Shown here: positions 1 through 10,300 of the stretch, piece by piece
How the letters are laid out: each line of letters opens with the position of its first letter
Numbering within the stretch: the stretch's first letter is position 1
NCBI GenBank assembly: GCA_003508835.1
Contig: PUFA01000081.1
Coordinates: forward strand, 5,084,001 to 5,148,000
DNA from: Eonycteris spelaea
Taxonomy: Eukaryota > Chordata > Mammalia > Chiroptera > Pteropodidae
Reading direction: 5' to 3'
Length of the DNA stretch: 64,000 nucleotides
Notes under the pieces: generated by a model
Database searches by the model: none
Seen by the model: the letters and a program-made list of their open reading frames with translations, nothing else
Told to the model about the DNA's origin: nothing
Position numbers and translations under genes: made by a program

Positions 1-135
1 CTGCCCCAACTAACATGAGTGGACCAGGGAGGTGCTGTCCCTGAGCCCTGCCCAAATTGCAAAATACAGGTTGTTATAGTTTGGAGCATGAAGTTTTAGG
101 ATGTTTTGTTGGGCAGCACTAGACAAGTAGAACAC
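1..135 (+). repeat. 3' end of an MLT1-like LTR, cut by the window edge
   Basis: The text resembles the 3' end of MLT1-type (ERVL-MaLR) solitary LTRs: a decayed poly(A)-signal region, then the phrase around 93-132 that resembles the usual 'aagtttt-gggtggtttgtta-gcagca-tagac-a-tggaacac' ending. Only the tail lies in the window. Sense orientation. Subfamily not determined. Confidence 0.5.
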
Positions 136-1529
136 AAATCAGTGCAGCATTTCTGGAATCTGTGCATGGGGTGGTAAAATGAGAGGAAAAAACTCATAAA
201 TACGTTGATGCAGAGGACTGTTTTGTCATCTGAGCCACACAGATTCCATAGCCTTCTCTGTCCAGAAAGAAAGGACTTTCATTCAGTACTCTCATGTAGT
301 AGAGGAGATTTCAGATTTGAGTACATCCTGTCATATCATCCTCTCAGTATCCTGTTTTGTCAAGTGGCCCTATTCCCTTTACCTTAATGCACCTGCATTC
401 CAGCCCTGATGCCTGTAGACATTTCTGCAGGTGATTACTTCTCCTTTGATAACTTCTTTTCCTTCTCTTGACTTCTTTGATCTTTTTTTAAATATAGACT
501 TCATTGAACACAGTCCCCTTTTTTCTCTTTGAAGAGAAAAGGAGTTAAAAAGGAGTTATGGAAAAGAAAAAGCTAGAAATAAGGCAGTTGCTTTATAGAA
601 TCTATCAAAAAGGTCAAAGTCACACAATATGTTATTACAAGTCATCACTTAGATAAAGTATTCAGCTCTTCTGTCTTGATTTTTAAGCATGAACTTTAAC
701 GAGAATGGAAAGGGCATGACAAAAGTCATTTCTCTTAACAAATATTGTAAGGGAGAATGGTTAGATGGTATGTCCCATGCCGATGAATATTTAGCTGGTG
801 AGCCTGAGATCCTCTCTCTCAGACTACGAAAAGCTGAAGTCATAATACTTAATGACTGGAAACTGTAGAATTACAGCAAAGCACAACATGGATCCTAGGA
901 CCCAATGTGAAAGGAAAAGTATCTGAATGTTAATGTCTTTCTGCAAAATAATAGGATTTTCTCACCAATAATATGTAAAATACAGATTTTTGTCTGATCT
1001 TCTTATATACTGGAAGGCTCACTGAAAGTAGAAAGCAAATATTGAAAATCTTTTTTCCCCTACACTGGAAAGGCTTGTGTTGATTCCTACACAGCATGGG
1101 CTTCAGAGATCCCCATTGTGTTAAAGCAGGTGGATGCCTTTGTGGTCTGTGGGAATAGTGTCTAGGTACAAACAGAAGAAACACATTGAAATGGTGCTAT
1201 TGGTCCCACACAGATTCAGCCACTGACTCAAGTTGATGAGACCAAAGCTATGTTGCTCACAGATCAGTGCCCACTCTGAGAGTGGGCTCTGGGCTGCTCT
1301 TTGGGAGATGAAAAAAAAAAAAAGTTTTACACTGATGGAGAAATTTAAATTAGATACCAGTGAGAAGAAACTACTCTGGTGAATCAGAAAAGACATTAGT
1401 CTGGATATCTGAAGGCACGTGCTCTGATCCTGGGATATCAGCAAGTACAACAATAAGAAAAATAAAAACTAAAAAAGGTCATTAACATCTCTTGAGCATT
1501 TATTATTTAAAAGACATGGAACTAAACGC

Positions 1530-1608
1530 TATATATATATGTGTGTGTATATATATATAATATTGTATATATGTAATATATGTATATAAATACACACACA
1601 CATATAAA
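1530..1608. repeat. AT/TG-rich simple sequence
   Basis: Runs of TA and TG dinucleotides are followed by a short CA run. This is a low-complexity microsatellite in the intron. It lets open reading frames persist on the minus strand without coding meaning. Confidence 0.85.
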
Positions 1609-1689
1609 ATTACATTTGATCCTTATTACCCATATGACAAAGGTATCATTAATGATAATCAGATACAGAGGGAGATTGAATAATAAAGG

Positions 1690-2003
1690 CGGGGAAGAAT
1701 TCCATGCCTTTTCTAGCTTCTGAAAGCTATCTGTACCCTTTGGCTCATGATCCCTTCCTTTCATCACTCCAACCTGTTTTCATCATCATACCTCCGCCTT
1801 CCTCCTTTGACTCCTGCTGCTTCTCACTTATAAGGACCATTATGATTATATTGGACCCACCCACATTATTCAGAATAACCTCTCCCATCTCATGATCCTT
1901 AGTCAACCCAAATTCTCTTTTACTGTGTATGGTAACATTCACAGGTTCTGGAGATTAGGACATGGACGTATTTGGGGAGTCATTATTCAGCCTACGACAG
2001 CTC
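1690..2003 (-). repeat. MLT1-like LTR, antisense
   Basis: Read on the + strand, the phrases 'cacttataaggacc', 'acccaccca', 'cattcacaggttctgg' and 'ttaggacatggac', ending near 'cagcctacgaca', follow in order the reverse complement of an MLT1-type LTR. The same family in the same orientation recurs at 13818-14462. The distal end is poorly defined. Confidence 0.65.
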
Positions 2004-2174
2004 TGATGTTTTGTTTTGTTTCATTTTTAATACCATAAGTATCATAAAATCTTGTTCCTAACTGTTGTTCAATGTTATGGAGTTCTTTAGCTGTCCCTGT
2101 ATTCTGCCTATAATGTTGGATCCCTCTTCTTCTAGGGGTAACTTTTGTTACCAGCACTTAGACAGCTGCATTGC

Positions 2175-2700
2175 AAGAGTCTGGAGCTGGGTCCTTAGGT
2201 CACCCAGGAAAGATTCACATAGAGGTCCAAAGCCTGGAAAAGAAAGACAACAGGCAAAGACTAGCAAACAAAAGAGATTTTATTAAGTAAAACAAGCGAA
2301 GTACATTTGGGAGAAAGTCCAAGCTGGCAGCTGGACATATCAAGTACACTGAGAAATCAAGGGGCTGGGTTTATACAGGCCACAGGATTTCTTTGTTTAC
2401 CTTCTGTTTCTCCTACTTCAAATGACATGAATTTCTAGCTCCACCCTCTAACCTCCTACTTCTGGCCCTGGCCTGAGCAGCATATGTGCTGGCAGTTGGG
2501 AGGAGGTACTCCTACACTGTGGGGACTTTGAGGGTAGGCTCATGCTTAATTAGTGGACTAATTTTACCCATACCAGTGGAGCTCCCCAGAGTAAGGTCAT
2601 ATAACAGTCATCTGCATTAACTGACCAGTGGGGGAGTGCTGGGGTGGGGGCAATGGTGCAAGGAAGGCACAAAGTGCACCCAGTATTTTGGCTGTTCATC
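2175..2700 (-). repeat. Possible ERV LTR, antisense
   Basis: The stretch contains 'gagattttattaagt' at about 2272-2286, the complement of a poly(A)-signal region in an A-rich setting, followed by several hundred bases of moderately G+C-rich text unlike the flanks. This layout is typical of antisense LTRs. I cannot place it in a family, and the boundaries are guesses. Confidence 0.35.
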
Positions 2701-3264
2701 TAGTTTGCATATATTTTAACTATGATATCCTATTATATACACTGTTCTGCGGAGTGAGCTGGTCTTGGGGGCTTTGTTAACGCTTTATTGTCCCTCTCCC
2801 TTTGGCTTCTTTCCACTTATCCTGTCACTTTCATCACAGGATTGCAACTTTATGCCTCTTGCAACCAATATATTGTTTCTCGTATTGGACCCTTTTTCTA
2901 ACTTCTTTCTTATGTTGAGTGACCACTTATGTGGGGTCACTTTCACCATCACACCTGCTTATTATTGGCATCTTTTTTTTTTTTTTTACTGTTTTAAGCA
3001 TACTCTCTCCTTCCAGTTAACACACCTTTGTTTTTGTTTTTTTTTTTTTTCATCTGTGTTGTTAATGTAAATGCACAAATTCTGCAGAAGCTAATGACTG
3101 CTAACTGGATGCAGAGTTCTGCCACTATTAGTCTTAAATTTATAATCAGAAGTCACAAAAGTCCTTCTTTACTTAAGATTTACCCTGCCCCTGTTTTCAG
3201 TGATTTTGTTTCAGCTCAAAAACTATCTGTAAACTTTCTTGTAAAAGACAGAAAATAGAGCTTT

Positions 3265-3412
3265 TTAAAATTAAATTTATTGGGGTGACATTAATTAATG
3301 AAATTATATAGGTTTCAAGTGTACAATTTAATAATATGTCACATGTATATTATACTGCGTTCACCACCCAAAGTTAAATTTCCTTCTGTCACCATATATT
3401 GGACCCCCCCCC
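3265..3412 (-). mobile_element. L1 3' end, antisense
   Basis: The + strand has 'ttaaatttattggggtgac', the complement of a Laurasiatherian L1 3' terminus. It continues through 'tataggtttcaagtgtaca' and 'gttcaccaccc', then a C run near 3404-3412. The poly(A) end therefore lies on the left. The divergence I remember from younger copies suggests an old, inactive insertion. This L1 type is the best species clue in the window and resembles bat L1 tails. Confidence 0.75.
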
Positions 3413-3560
3413 CTCACTCTGACAGATCTTCAGATTATCATGCTAGGTAAAATAAGTCAGAAAAGGTTGAGAACCATACGATTTCACTCACATGAGATAT
3501 AAAACTGAAAGCAATTAACAAGGCAGATTCATAGACACACACTACAGTTTAGTGGGAGGT
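3413..3560 (+). mobile_element. Inverted upstream segment of the same L1
   Basis: Directly after the antisense tail the text turns to sense-strand L1-like sequence: 'atgctaggtaaaataagtca', then 'atttcactcacatgagat' and 'cagattcatagac', all familiar from the end of L1 ORF2 and the start of the 3' UTR. A sense segment joined to an antisense tail is what twin priming (5' inversion) leaves behind. Confidence 0.6.
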
Positions 3561-3837
3561 AGAGCACTGCTTGTTAAAAAGAATGTTGATCCACTATTCA
3601 CCTAAGGGCAGAACAGTCACACACCCTGAGACACTGGTGATATCTAGCCTGTTTCCAAAAGGCCAAAAGGAGATAGATAGTGCTTAGTTAGGAAACTTTT
3701 GGTGAGATTCCTTTGTAACTGCTGCTGAAACTAAGCAAAGCTCACCAGTTTCATTATCTGTATCTGGTTTGCCAATTGCTCCATGCAGTTAATATTAAGG
3801 GACTTTTCACTCATATTCTCCTTTCAAAAGATGTATA

Positions 3838-3922
3838 TCTTTTCTTTCTGTCTTTCTGTCTTTCTATCTTTCTTTCTGTCTTCTGTCTTTCCTCTTTTCT
3901 TTATTTCCTTCTTTTTCTCTTT
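3838..3922. repeat. TTTC/TCTG-type pyrimidine microsatellite
   Basis: An imperfect TTTC/TCTG tetranucleotide tract, almost purely pyrimidine on the + strand. It ends in a T-rich stretch and lies about 700 bases before the exon. Confidence 0.85.
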
Positions 3923-4590
3923 ATAACATATTCTCAATAAATTTATTAGCCTTTTTAAATTGACTTCATTGTCTAATTTTGCCAAAATAATTGCTTTCTT
4001 CTTAGGATGGACCTTTTAAAGAAGAAAGAGCCAAATGAGAGATTGAGAAAGAAACCAATATTAATTAAATACATGCCAGGCACATGGCTAAGCATTTTAG
4101 ACTGGTTATCATATAATGTAACTTAAAAATAATCAGTACAAATATTTGTAAATGCAATCAGTATTCAAGTACCTTTTAAGTCAACTTTTTAAAAGTCTTT
4201 TGCTTGTATTTTTTTTAATTTTCTGTCATGCCCCTTTTTAAGTTTGTTTATTTTATAAACAGATTTTTATTGACCACAATTTAGGTGGGTGGAAACAATA
4301 ATAATAATAAAAACTTAAGCCTGTATCTGGAAATAATGCATTAGATTTTTATTACTCATAATAAAAAGATTAGAATAGAATATTAAGCAATGTTGAGAAA
4401 CAGAACTGTTCAGGTTGTCTTCCCACCTCCTATAAGCAGCATCTGTAGGTCATAGTGATGGCTTGCTTATACTGTCAGGGACCATTTTTGGGGAACCTAT
4501 TAAACAATGGATTGTGTACTAGCTACCTTGCTCGTTAGCAGATCTCAAGACCATCACTGGTGGTGCAAGAGATAGAAGGGATCTTGCATA

Positions 4591-4624
4591 ACTCTAAACT
4601 CTGTCATTTTCTTGTCTTCTTCAG
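4591..4624 (+). promoter_or_regulatory. GRM7: Splice acceptor of the GRM7 exon
   Basis: A 20-plus-base polypyrimidine tract ends in 'cttcttcag', with AG at 4623-4624. A plausible branch point, 'tctaaac' (A near 4597), lies about 27 bases upstream. The exon reading frame opens immediately after this AG with a glycine codon split between exons (phase 1). Confidence 0.85.
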
Positions 4625-4764
4625 GTAGTGCTGGCACCCCAGTAATGTTTAACAAGAATGGGGACGCGCCTGGGCGTTATGACATCTTTCAGTACCAGAC
4701 AACAAACACCACACACCCTGGTTACCGTCTGATTGGACAGTGGGCAGATAAACTTCAGCTCAAT
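4625..4764 (+). CDS. GRM7: Metabotropic glutamate receptor 7, internal exon (exon 7 by human numbering)
   Basis: The exon encodes about 47 residues of a class C GPCR that senses glutamate, couples to Gi/o and acts at the presynaptic active zone. The segment closes the extracellular Venus-flytrap domain just before the cysteine-rich linker. Visible landmarks are G-T-P-V near the start, the group III motif [14 protein letters not shown] in the middle, an N-T-T glycosylation sequon, and G-Y-R-L-I-G-Q-W near the end. The 'V-M-F-N-K-N' and 'P-G-Y-R-L-I-G-Q-W' wording fits GRM7; GRM8, as I recall it, has V-T-F-N-E-N and a different end. The exon is 140 bases long, enters in phase 1 and leaves in phase 0. 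Compared with human and rodent sequence from memory, it has His after N-T-T, Ala in place of Thr after Q-W, and Lys in place of Glu before L-Q-L-N. No stop or frameshift is present. The rest of the gene is outside the window. Confidence 0.93.
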
Positions 4765-4770
4765 GTGAGT
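4765..4770 (+). promoter_or_regulatory. GRM7: Splice donor of the GRM7 exon
   Basis: 'AAT|gtgagt' is a strong U2-type donor that follows a complete codon. Without splicing here, the frame runs on for 22 codons to a TAG at 4831-4833. Confidence 0.9.
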
Positions 4771-4914
4771 TCTCCTTGTTCCTCTTTCTTTGCTTATGTG
4801 ATGAATGAACAGGTTTTTAATTTGCTCTATTAGGCAAATGTTTCTCTTGGTATATTTGTGTGTGTACACAGGTGAACATGCAGCTTATTATAGGCATCAG
4901 CAGGAGCTGATAAT

Positions 4915-4920
4915 AATAAA
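4915..4920 (+). promoter_or_regulatory. GRM7: Possible intronic poly(A) signal
   Basis: A canonical AATAAA lies 82 bases after the read-through stop at 4831-4833. It is followed by 'gttttagtgaagacgttgat', a loosely G/T-rich stretch. It could end a transcript that keeps the exon and reads into the intron, giving a receptor ectodomain without membrane helices. AATAAA is common by chance in A+T-rich introns. Confidence 0.25.
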
Positions 4921-4974
4921 ACAGTTTTAGTGAAGACGTTGATAATAATGATGTTGATTATAATGAAGATGATG

Positions 4975-5075
4975 GTAGGAAATGTGTGTTGAGTTTGTGC
5001 TGGGCATTATACTCAGCACCCATATGAATGATCTCCTTTAATCTGAGGCCCAGGTTGCTTAACAAGTTACCAGCT
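4975..5075 (-). repeat. MIR fragment, antisense
   Basis: 'gtgctgggcattatactcag' followed by 'atctcctttaatctgag' matches the antisense 3' half of a MIR (the 'tgccaggcac...ttaatcctcaca' region). Confidence 0.5.
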
Positions 5076-5377
5076 AATACTTTAATACGTTCCTCACAAG
5101 ATCCTTCTCTTGGTGAGAACTTCCTCCTTCCCTTTCTCCCTTCCTTTCTTCCTTCTTTATTCGGTGGTGTATTTTTTTTCTTTTAATGCATTTTAGTGAG
5201 TCACTTTATTTTCCATTGAGATTCTCTGAGTAAATGCAGCTTTAGCCATTTCCATAAACTTTGTCTCTTTCTGTAAAATGTGACCTTGAGTAAGCAGCCA
5301 CTTTCTTGTGCAAGATTATGTTAAAGTTCACCTGGAAGAGACTATCGGGAGCTCATCTGTAATAAAACACTGTCAGG

Positions 5378-5420
5378 TGTTTTTTGTTGTTGTTGTTTGT
5401 TTTTGTTTTTTTTGTTTTTA
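5378..5420. repeat. TTG/poly(T)-rich simple repeat
   Basis: TTG triplets run into poly(T) with single G interruptions. It may be the T tail of a decayed antisense retroelement, but no body is recognisable beside it. Confidence 0.7.
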
Positions 5421-6090
5421 ACTTGCATGAAGTACGAGCTCCTGCCAGCAAAACTCTGGAGTCTTCAGGAAGAAGGAGTTAGGATGGAATGAGATTTGTT
5501 ATAGACTATGGGTGAAATTAATGATTCCAAGGAAGTTTAGGGAAGCAGGAGCCCACTGTGAGTTGGCTTCTCTTAGGCAGCAGAGACAATCTGATGATTG
5601 TTTTTCTTGGTGATTTTTATCTAGGAGATGGGAGGATGGAACTAGATAAGGTTTGTCACTAACAAAGAAACATTAGGCACTTATGTAAACTGGAAAAGGG
5701 AAATTTTAGTTATTTTGTGGTTGCAGAGTAGCCTTGATTTTGGCTAGTTTCAAACATTGTGGCAGAGTAGCCTTGTTTTTGTCTTGTTCCATCATAGGCA
5801 TGAAGTGGCCTTGTCTGATTTGGAATGTGCCTGTCTAGCAGTTAGCCTACAGCTATAAGGCCATTATTTTTTCTTTCCTTAATATTTTAAGTTGAAAATT
5901 TAATAGTGTGCTTCTAATAATACTTACAATGCCCTGTTTGGAATTATTGTTTTAAATGAATATACCAATCTTCTGAGGGAAGAACACGGGCTGGGGCCCT
6001 TCCACCTTGGCTGAATCTCAACATACCATGTATCCCCTGATTTTTCTCTGCCCTTGGGAGGGGACTGAAATAAGTCAGGCCCCAGCCTGG

Positions 6091-6360
6091 TCACTGGGTC
6101 CTGGAGCCTGATGGAAGTGGGGAGCAGAAGTCAGAGAAGTACAGGTGCTGTAGGACCTCTGCTGAGATGTGCCAGATGGAGTCACACTTTAAGAGGTTCT
6201 GCAGCAGGTCCTTTCCTGTGGCATTGAGCTTCAGGACGATGTTCACCGGGACATTTTGGCTGGGTACATCAGGTAACTCTCCAGGTCCATAAATATACTT
6301 TGAAATTATAGTGTATAGAAACATAACTATCTTCTGTCCAGCAGGTCCCTGAATTACTCC
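6091..6360 (-). other. Unidentified protein-like open frame
   Basis: A minus-strand frame of about 90 residues covers this span. An open run to 6414 adds residues that come from the neighbouring LTR, so the listed start (around 6360) excludes them. The text is protein-like and of mixed composition, with P-A-G-Q-K near the start, then [10 protein letters not shown] and a D-L-L-Q-N-L-L-K-C segment. It is richer in G+C than the intron around it. It has no splice signals that I trust and no poly(A) tail at its 3' side. It could be a processed-pseudogene fragment, coding sequence of an unnamed old retroelement, or chance. I do not recognise the family and infer no function. Confidence 0.25.
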
Positions 6361-6772
6361 GGGTTCTCCAGAGAAACAGAATAGTAGATAGATGATGATG
6401 AAAAGATAAATCAATTTATTATAAGGGATTAGCTTACACAGTTATGAAGGCTGAGAAGGCCCAAGTTGTGCAATAAGCAAGCTGGACCCAAGAGAGATAA
6501 TGGTGTAAGTTCTAGTCTGAGTCCAAAGGCAGGAGAAGACTGATGTTTGAGCTCAAAAGTAGACAGGTAGAGACAGGAGTCTGTCTTACCCAGCCCTTTT
6601 GTTCTATTCAGGCCTTTAATTGAGGCTCACCCATATGGGGAGAGCAATCTACTTTACTCACTTTATCAACTCAAACGTTAATTTCATCCAGAAACACCCT
6701 CACAGATACATCAGAGTGATGTTTAATCAAATATCTGGGCACCCCAGGGCCCAGGCAAGTTGACACATACTG
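6343..6772 (-). repeat. MLT1-type LTR, antisense (perhaps MLT1J)
   Basis: It begins 'gggttctccagagaaacaga' and contains 'tttattataagggattagct', 'caggcctttaattgaggct', 'gcaatctactttactca', 'aacaccctcacagatacatc' and 'caagttgacacat'. All are in the order expected for the reverse complement of this LTR class. It is nearly full length and old, with no internal retroviral sequence beside it, so it is a solitary LTR. Confidence 0.8.
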
Positions 6773-7669
6773 TGAGCCACTGCAGGCCCTATCCCAGAAA
6801 ATTCCTTCTAATGTCTCTTCCAAGGCCGGGAAATATGTCTTCATCAGTCTAAACTTTAGTATGTTCTTTGGAAATTATTGATAATAAGGCTTCCTGAGAA
6901 TAGAATACAGAACTGATGTCTTTGGGGCAGTGGGGTTCGGGTCATGGTTTCTAAGAATGGAGGATTGTGCATAAAGGAGTGAGGAGTTGATGAAGCCACC
7001 ACAAACCAATTATTTCATTTGTACATGCCCTGCCTGGCTTTACTTGTCCCTGTTCAGTTTTCCCTCTCCTGAGGTCCACCATCCAGGTGAGCTGACATGA
7101 GGTTGAGTCCAAAGGTTTGTGATCTGGCATCTAAGAATGGTTGCTGTTAGACAGCAAGTGTCAGCCATGGCTGAGATGAATGCTAAGGGCTAAAACCAAA
7201 TAAGAAGCTAAAAGTATCCTGAACTCAAGGCACATTTTTTTTAAGCAAAAAGAGAAGATAAAAGCAAAGTAAAACAAAACCTAATAGGTGAACCCAAGGG
7301 CAATAATCAAAAGCACAATCAAAGCAGCATAACCTGGCCGAACACATACCCAAAGTATGTTTTTATTGGGTGTGGCCTTTGTGATACAAAGATGGGTCAG
7401 CCAGAACCAAAGGTAGAGAATCAAGGTCTGTGGTACACACGTGAAGTACTCAGGGCCATTTTAAGACCTGAGAGATTAAATAATACATAATGCTTTCTAG
7501 CATAACTCCTGCGCCAGTCATCAATTTCTGGATGTGTAATTTGTCCATGTACACAAGAATTCCTTCCCAGCCAACCTTCACCAACTTCAGACATTGCCCA
7601 GGAGTTCAAAAGCTCACTTTTTAAGAACGGATGTGTAGGACATGGCGAATCATCCCAAGTGGGGACTCA

Positions 7670-8060
7670 AGCCCTATGTCCACCTAGAGAGGGTCCTTGA
7701 CTCCACTCAAGAAAGAAGTCAAGTGCAAGCCAGGAGACAAAAGGAAAGTTCATTAGAGAAAAATAATGCTCATTAGACAGATATGTGGTCTCCTTTCAAA
7801 GTCAGGGAATGAAACCTCAGAGTGTTTGAGGAATTGGGTTTATATCTCTTTTCCTTTCATGGTATGAGTATGCAGCGTTAAAGGCGTGGGAAAACAGTTG
7901 TTAGCAATCTCAGCGGAAATCTTCCTGTAGATTCCCCATGGTCTGGCCATATACTGATCAGCCCGGTTCCCCTGTCTAGTAGCACGTAGCAGGCTCTGAA
8001 TACAACCTGGTTTAATATTTAGGCAATTTGTATAGTTCTCATGCCTCTTTTCTATATTAG
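7670..8060 (-). repeat. Possible ERV LTR, antisense
   Basis: The stretch is richer in G+C than its flanks, with an antisense-LTR look ('aggaaagttcattagagaaa' near 7742-7761, a pyrimidine-rich 'atctcttttcctttcat' near 7844). Family unknown and boundaries approximate. Confidence 0.3.
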
Positions 8061-8164
8061 AACCAATATCAACACTGATTTTATTTCTTTTTGTTTATTT
8101 TGACTATCTTTCATAAAATGTGTATTTGATGAGCAATTAACAGGTTTTTTGTTTTGTGTTTCTT

Positions 8165-8690
8165 TAAGTACCTCTCATGTGAGAGGCAATAGATACACAA
8201 TAGAGACCAAAACAAATGTAGTCCCTATTCTCACATATTTGATGCGCTGGGATGGAGTTGGGTGGTAAACAAGCGAACAGATATGTATGTGGAAATAATG
8301 AGAGATGTGGTGGGAAAGAAAATAATGGAGGTGGAGAGGGACCCACTGGATGAGAAGCAGGCAATGTGTGGAGTTGAAGTGGTCCACCGAGCAGTTCGAA
8401 GGCGGACGTGGCAACAGCGGCATCGCTGAGAGATGAGGAGTTATGGCAACAGGAAGAGCTAGAGCATGCTATCCCTGGTAGGCCCGTGATTGGTATTTTT
8501 AAATTTTATTCTGATTGCATTTAAAAACCATTAAAAATATTAAGCAAGGGAGTGATAGGATCAAATTTAGGAATAAAAATTACTTTATCTGCTGGGAAGG
8601 TAACGAATTACAAGGAGCAAGAGTAGGAGTAGAAAGACCAATTAAAAGTCTGTTACAGTTGTCTAGCTAAAATAGAATGTCTTAGTTGAG
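8165..8690 (-). repeat. L2 LINE fragment, antisense
   Basis: The order of phrases follows antisense L2: a counted-animals-style 'gcaatagatacacaatagag', 'gtggtaaacaagcgaacaga', a purine-rich body, 'aagcaagggagtgatagga' and 'agtctgttacagttgtct'. This is an ancient LINE present across mammals, with no coding capacity left. Confidence 0.75.
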
Positions 8691-8691
8691 G

Positions 8692-8865
8692 GGTTCTGAA
8701 CCATCATCATGACACAGAATCATCTGGAGGGCTTGTAAAAACAAGAGACTGCTGGGCCCACCCCCAGGGTGTCTGATTCAGAAGATCTGGATGGAGGAGG
8801 AGGCCCAAATATTTGCCTTCTAAGGAGTCCCTGTGTAATGCTAATGACACTTTGGCTGCAAGCAA
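8692..8865 (-). repeat. MER5A hAT-type element, antisense
   Basis: 'ggttctgaaccatc', 'acagaatcatctggagggct', 'actgctgggcccaccccca', 'tgtctgattcagaagatctg' and 'ggaggcccaaatatttgcc' match the reverse complement of the non-autonomous hAT element MER5A. It directly abuts the L2 fragment. Confidence 0.85.
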
Positions 8866-10214
8866 GAGGAGTAAAATTTAGAATACTAATTTATTTTTCT
8901 TTAATAAATATAAGAGCCAAAATGAAATGAATGTAAGCCTGAAGCTCAGAAAAGTTTTGGACTATGGTTATTTGTAAAAAGTTTTTTAAATCATTAGAAA
9001 AGAGAATAGTAGAGAACCCAAGAATTGAGAACCTCATGGAAGATAATACAGTTCCATTCTAGCTACTTCAGCATGAAATTTAAAATATTGCCTGGAAAGT
9101 TGAGCCAACCATACACTTTGGATTTTGTTTGTTTATAGAAGCTGGATCTGGGATATATGCTTGATTTGGTATTCAGTGAGAACATTTTTTATTCTACTTT
9201 GTCATGCTGAGAGAGTGGCATGTTAGAAAGAGCAGACAGGACATCTGAATCCTCAAGTGGATATTGTAGTTTCTGCTTGGTTTTGCATGTAACCTAAAGG
9301 TATGAGTGACTGAGCCATGAACAGGGCCATGTTTAGACCCGTGAGAGGCTGTATTCATTCAACTAGAGTAGCTAGTGAGATAATAGGCCTTGAGAGGAGG
9401 GTCACCCTGTTGATGTCTTTTAAGGGCTCCTTAGAATATTGTTAAATTGAATTTGAATCATAAAGAAAAGAAAAAGAGGAGGTAAATACAGTACCCAGAG
9501 TTCACTGCACTTCCTCACCTGGTGAGCCAGGGCCACAACCCAGGTAGCCTATCCAATGGTTGGTATCCTATCCAACATCACCTGCCCACAGTGTTCTTTT
9601 TGCTCTAATTATTCCGATTTAGTTAAAAGTTCTGTGAGAGTGGAATATGGGCAAACTTGCTTTTGTAGGTTTGCTTTCTTCTAGTCAACAGAACAAAATA
9701 AAGCATTCCAAGTAATGAGTGCACTTCTCCTCATTTACAAAGACTCGGGGGTACACTTTCAATCCCCAGTTAGATCATCTCTAGCAAATGTAATTTTCAG
9801 GAAAGCTTTCTCTGTGGTCAGTAATTGCAAATGAGTTTCTTAGCCCAGAAATTGGAGTTTAAGTCTCATAATCCCAGGGCTGTAGCCCAGACTGCTCTGC
9901 TGTTCTATATCTGGTTCACTGAAATTTAGGTATCTAGGAGTATGCTGTCTGTTATGGGGTACCATGGTGTACCTTCACTGCCAGAGGAGCTCTAGACCCT
10001 GTCAGTTCTGTGGGCCAAAAGATGACCACATGGCTTGCTACTAGTATATTTCGGCATGAACAATAATTCATGGGAGGCAAATCACAACAAGCAAAGTTGT
10101 TTACTCTCTCAGTTACAACCCCTGCAGAATAACCTGATTTATTTTCTCAGGTGTATATTCTGCCTGGAAGAGATCCCATAAAACATTATTCCTGGTGGAG
10201 AAACAGAAGAAGGG

Positions 10215-10300
10215 GTAATGCAACAAATACATGTTGGTCATCTATAGTGTGTCAGGCAGGATGATAGCTAATGGAGATGCTGTGATAAACAAGAGGCAGG
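10215..10300 (-). repeat. Short L2-like fragment, antisense
   Basis: 'tagtgtgtcaggcaggatga' followed by 'tgatAaacaagaggcagg' resembles the 'gtgccaggcactg...aacaagacag' part of antisense L2. Short and diverged. Confidence 0.4.

Larger units (their letters stand above)
1..4624 (+). other. GRM7: GRM7 intron 6, 3' part
   Basis: Everything before the exon at 4625 is intronic by position. It ends in a canonical polypyrimidine tract and AG. Repeats are listed separately. The stretches at about 140-1525, 2700-3265 and 3925-4590 hold no repeat or coding signal that I can name, apart from poly(T) runs at 2972-2987 and 3030-3050 and a faint MIR-like stretch near 4060-4130. The intron number follows the human gene from memory. 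Confidence 0.75.

Noticed and set aside
1121..1453. 110-codon minus-strand open frame
   Set aside because: It is rich in Leu, Phe and Ser from poly(A)/poly(T)-biased DNA. No domain or conserved motif is visible.
5720..5785. Short direct repeat 'gcagagtagccttg' near 5725 and again near 5762
   Set aside because: Two copies of 14 bases with diverged spacers; probably a small local duplication or part of an unknown repeat, too little to call.
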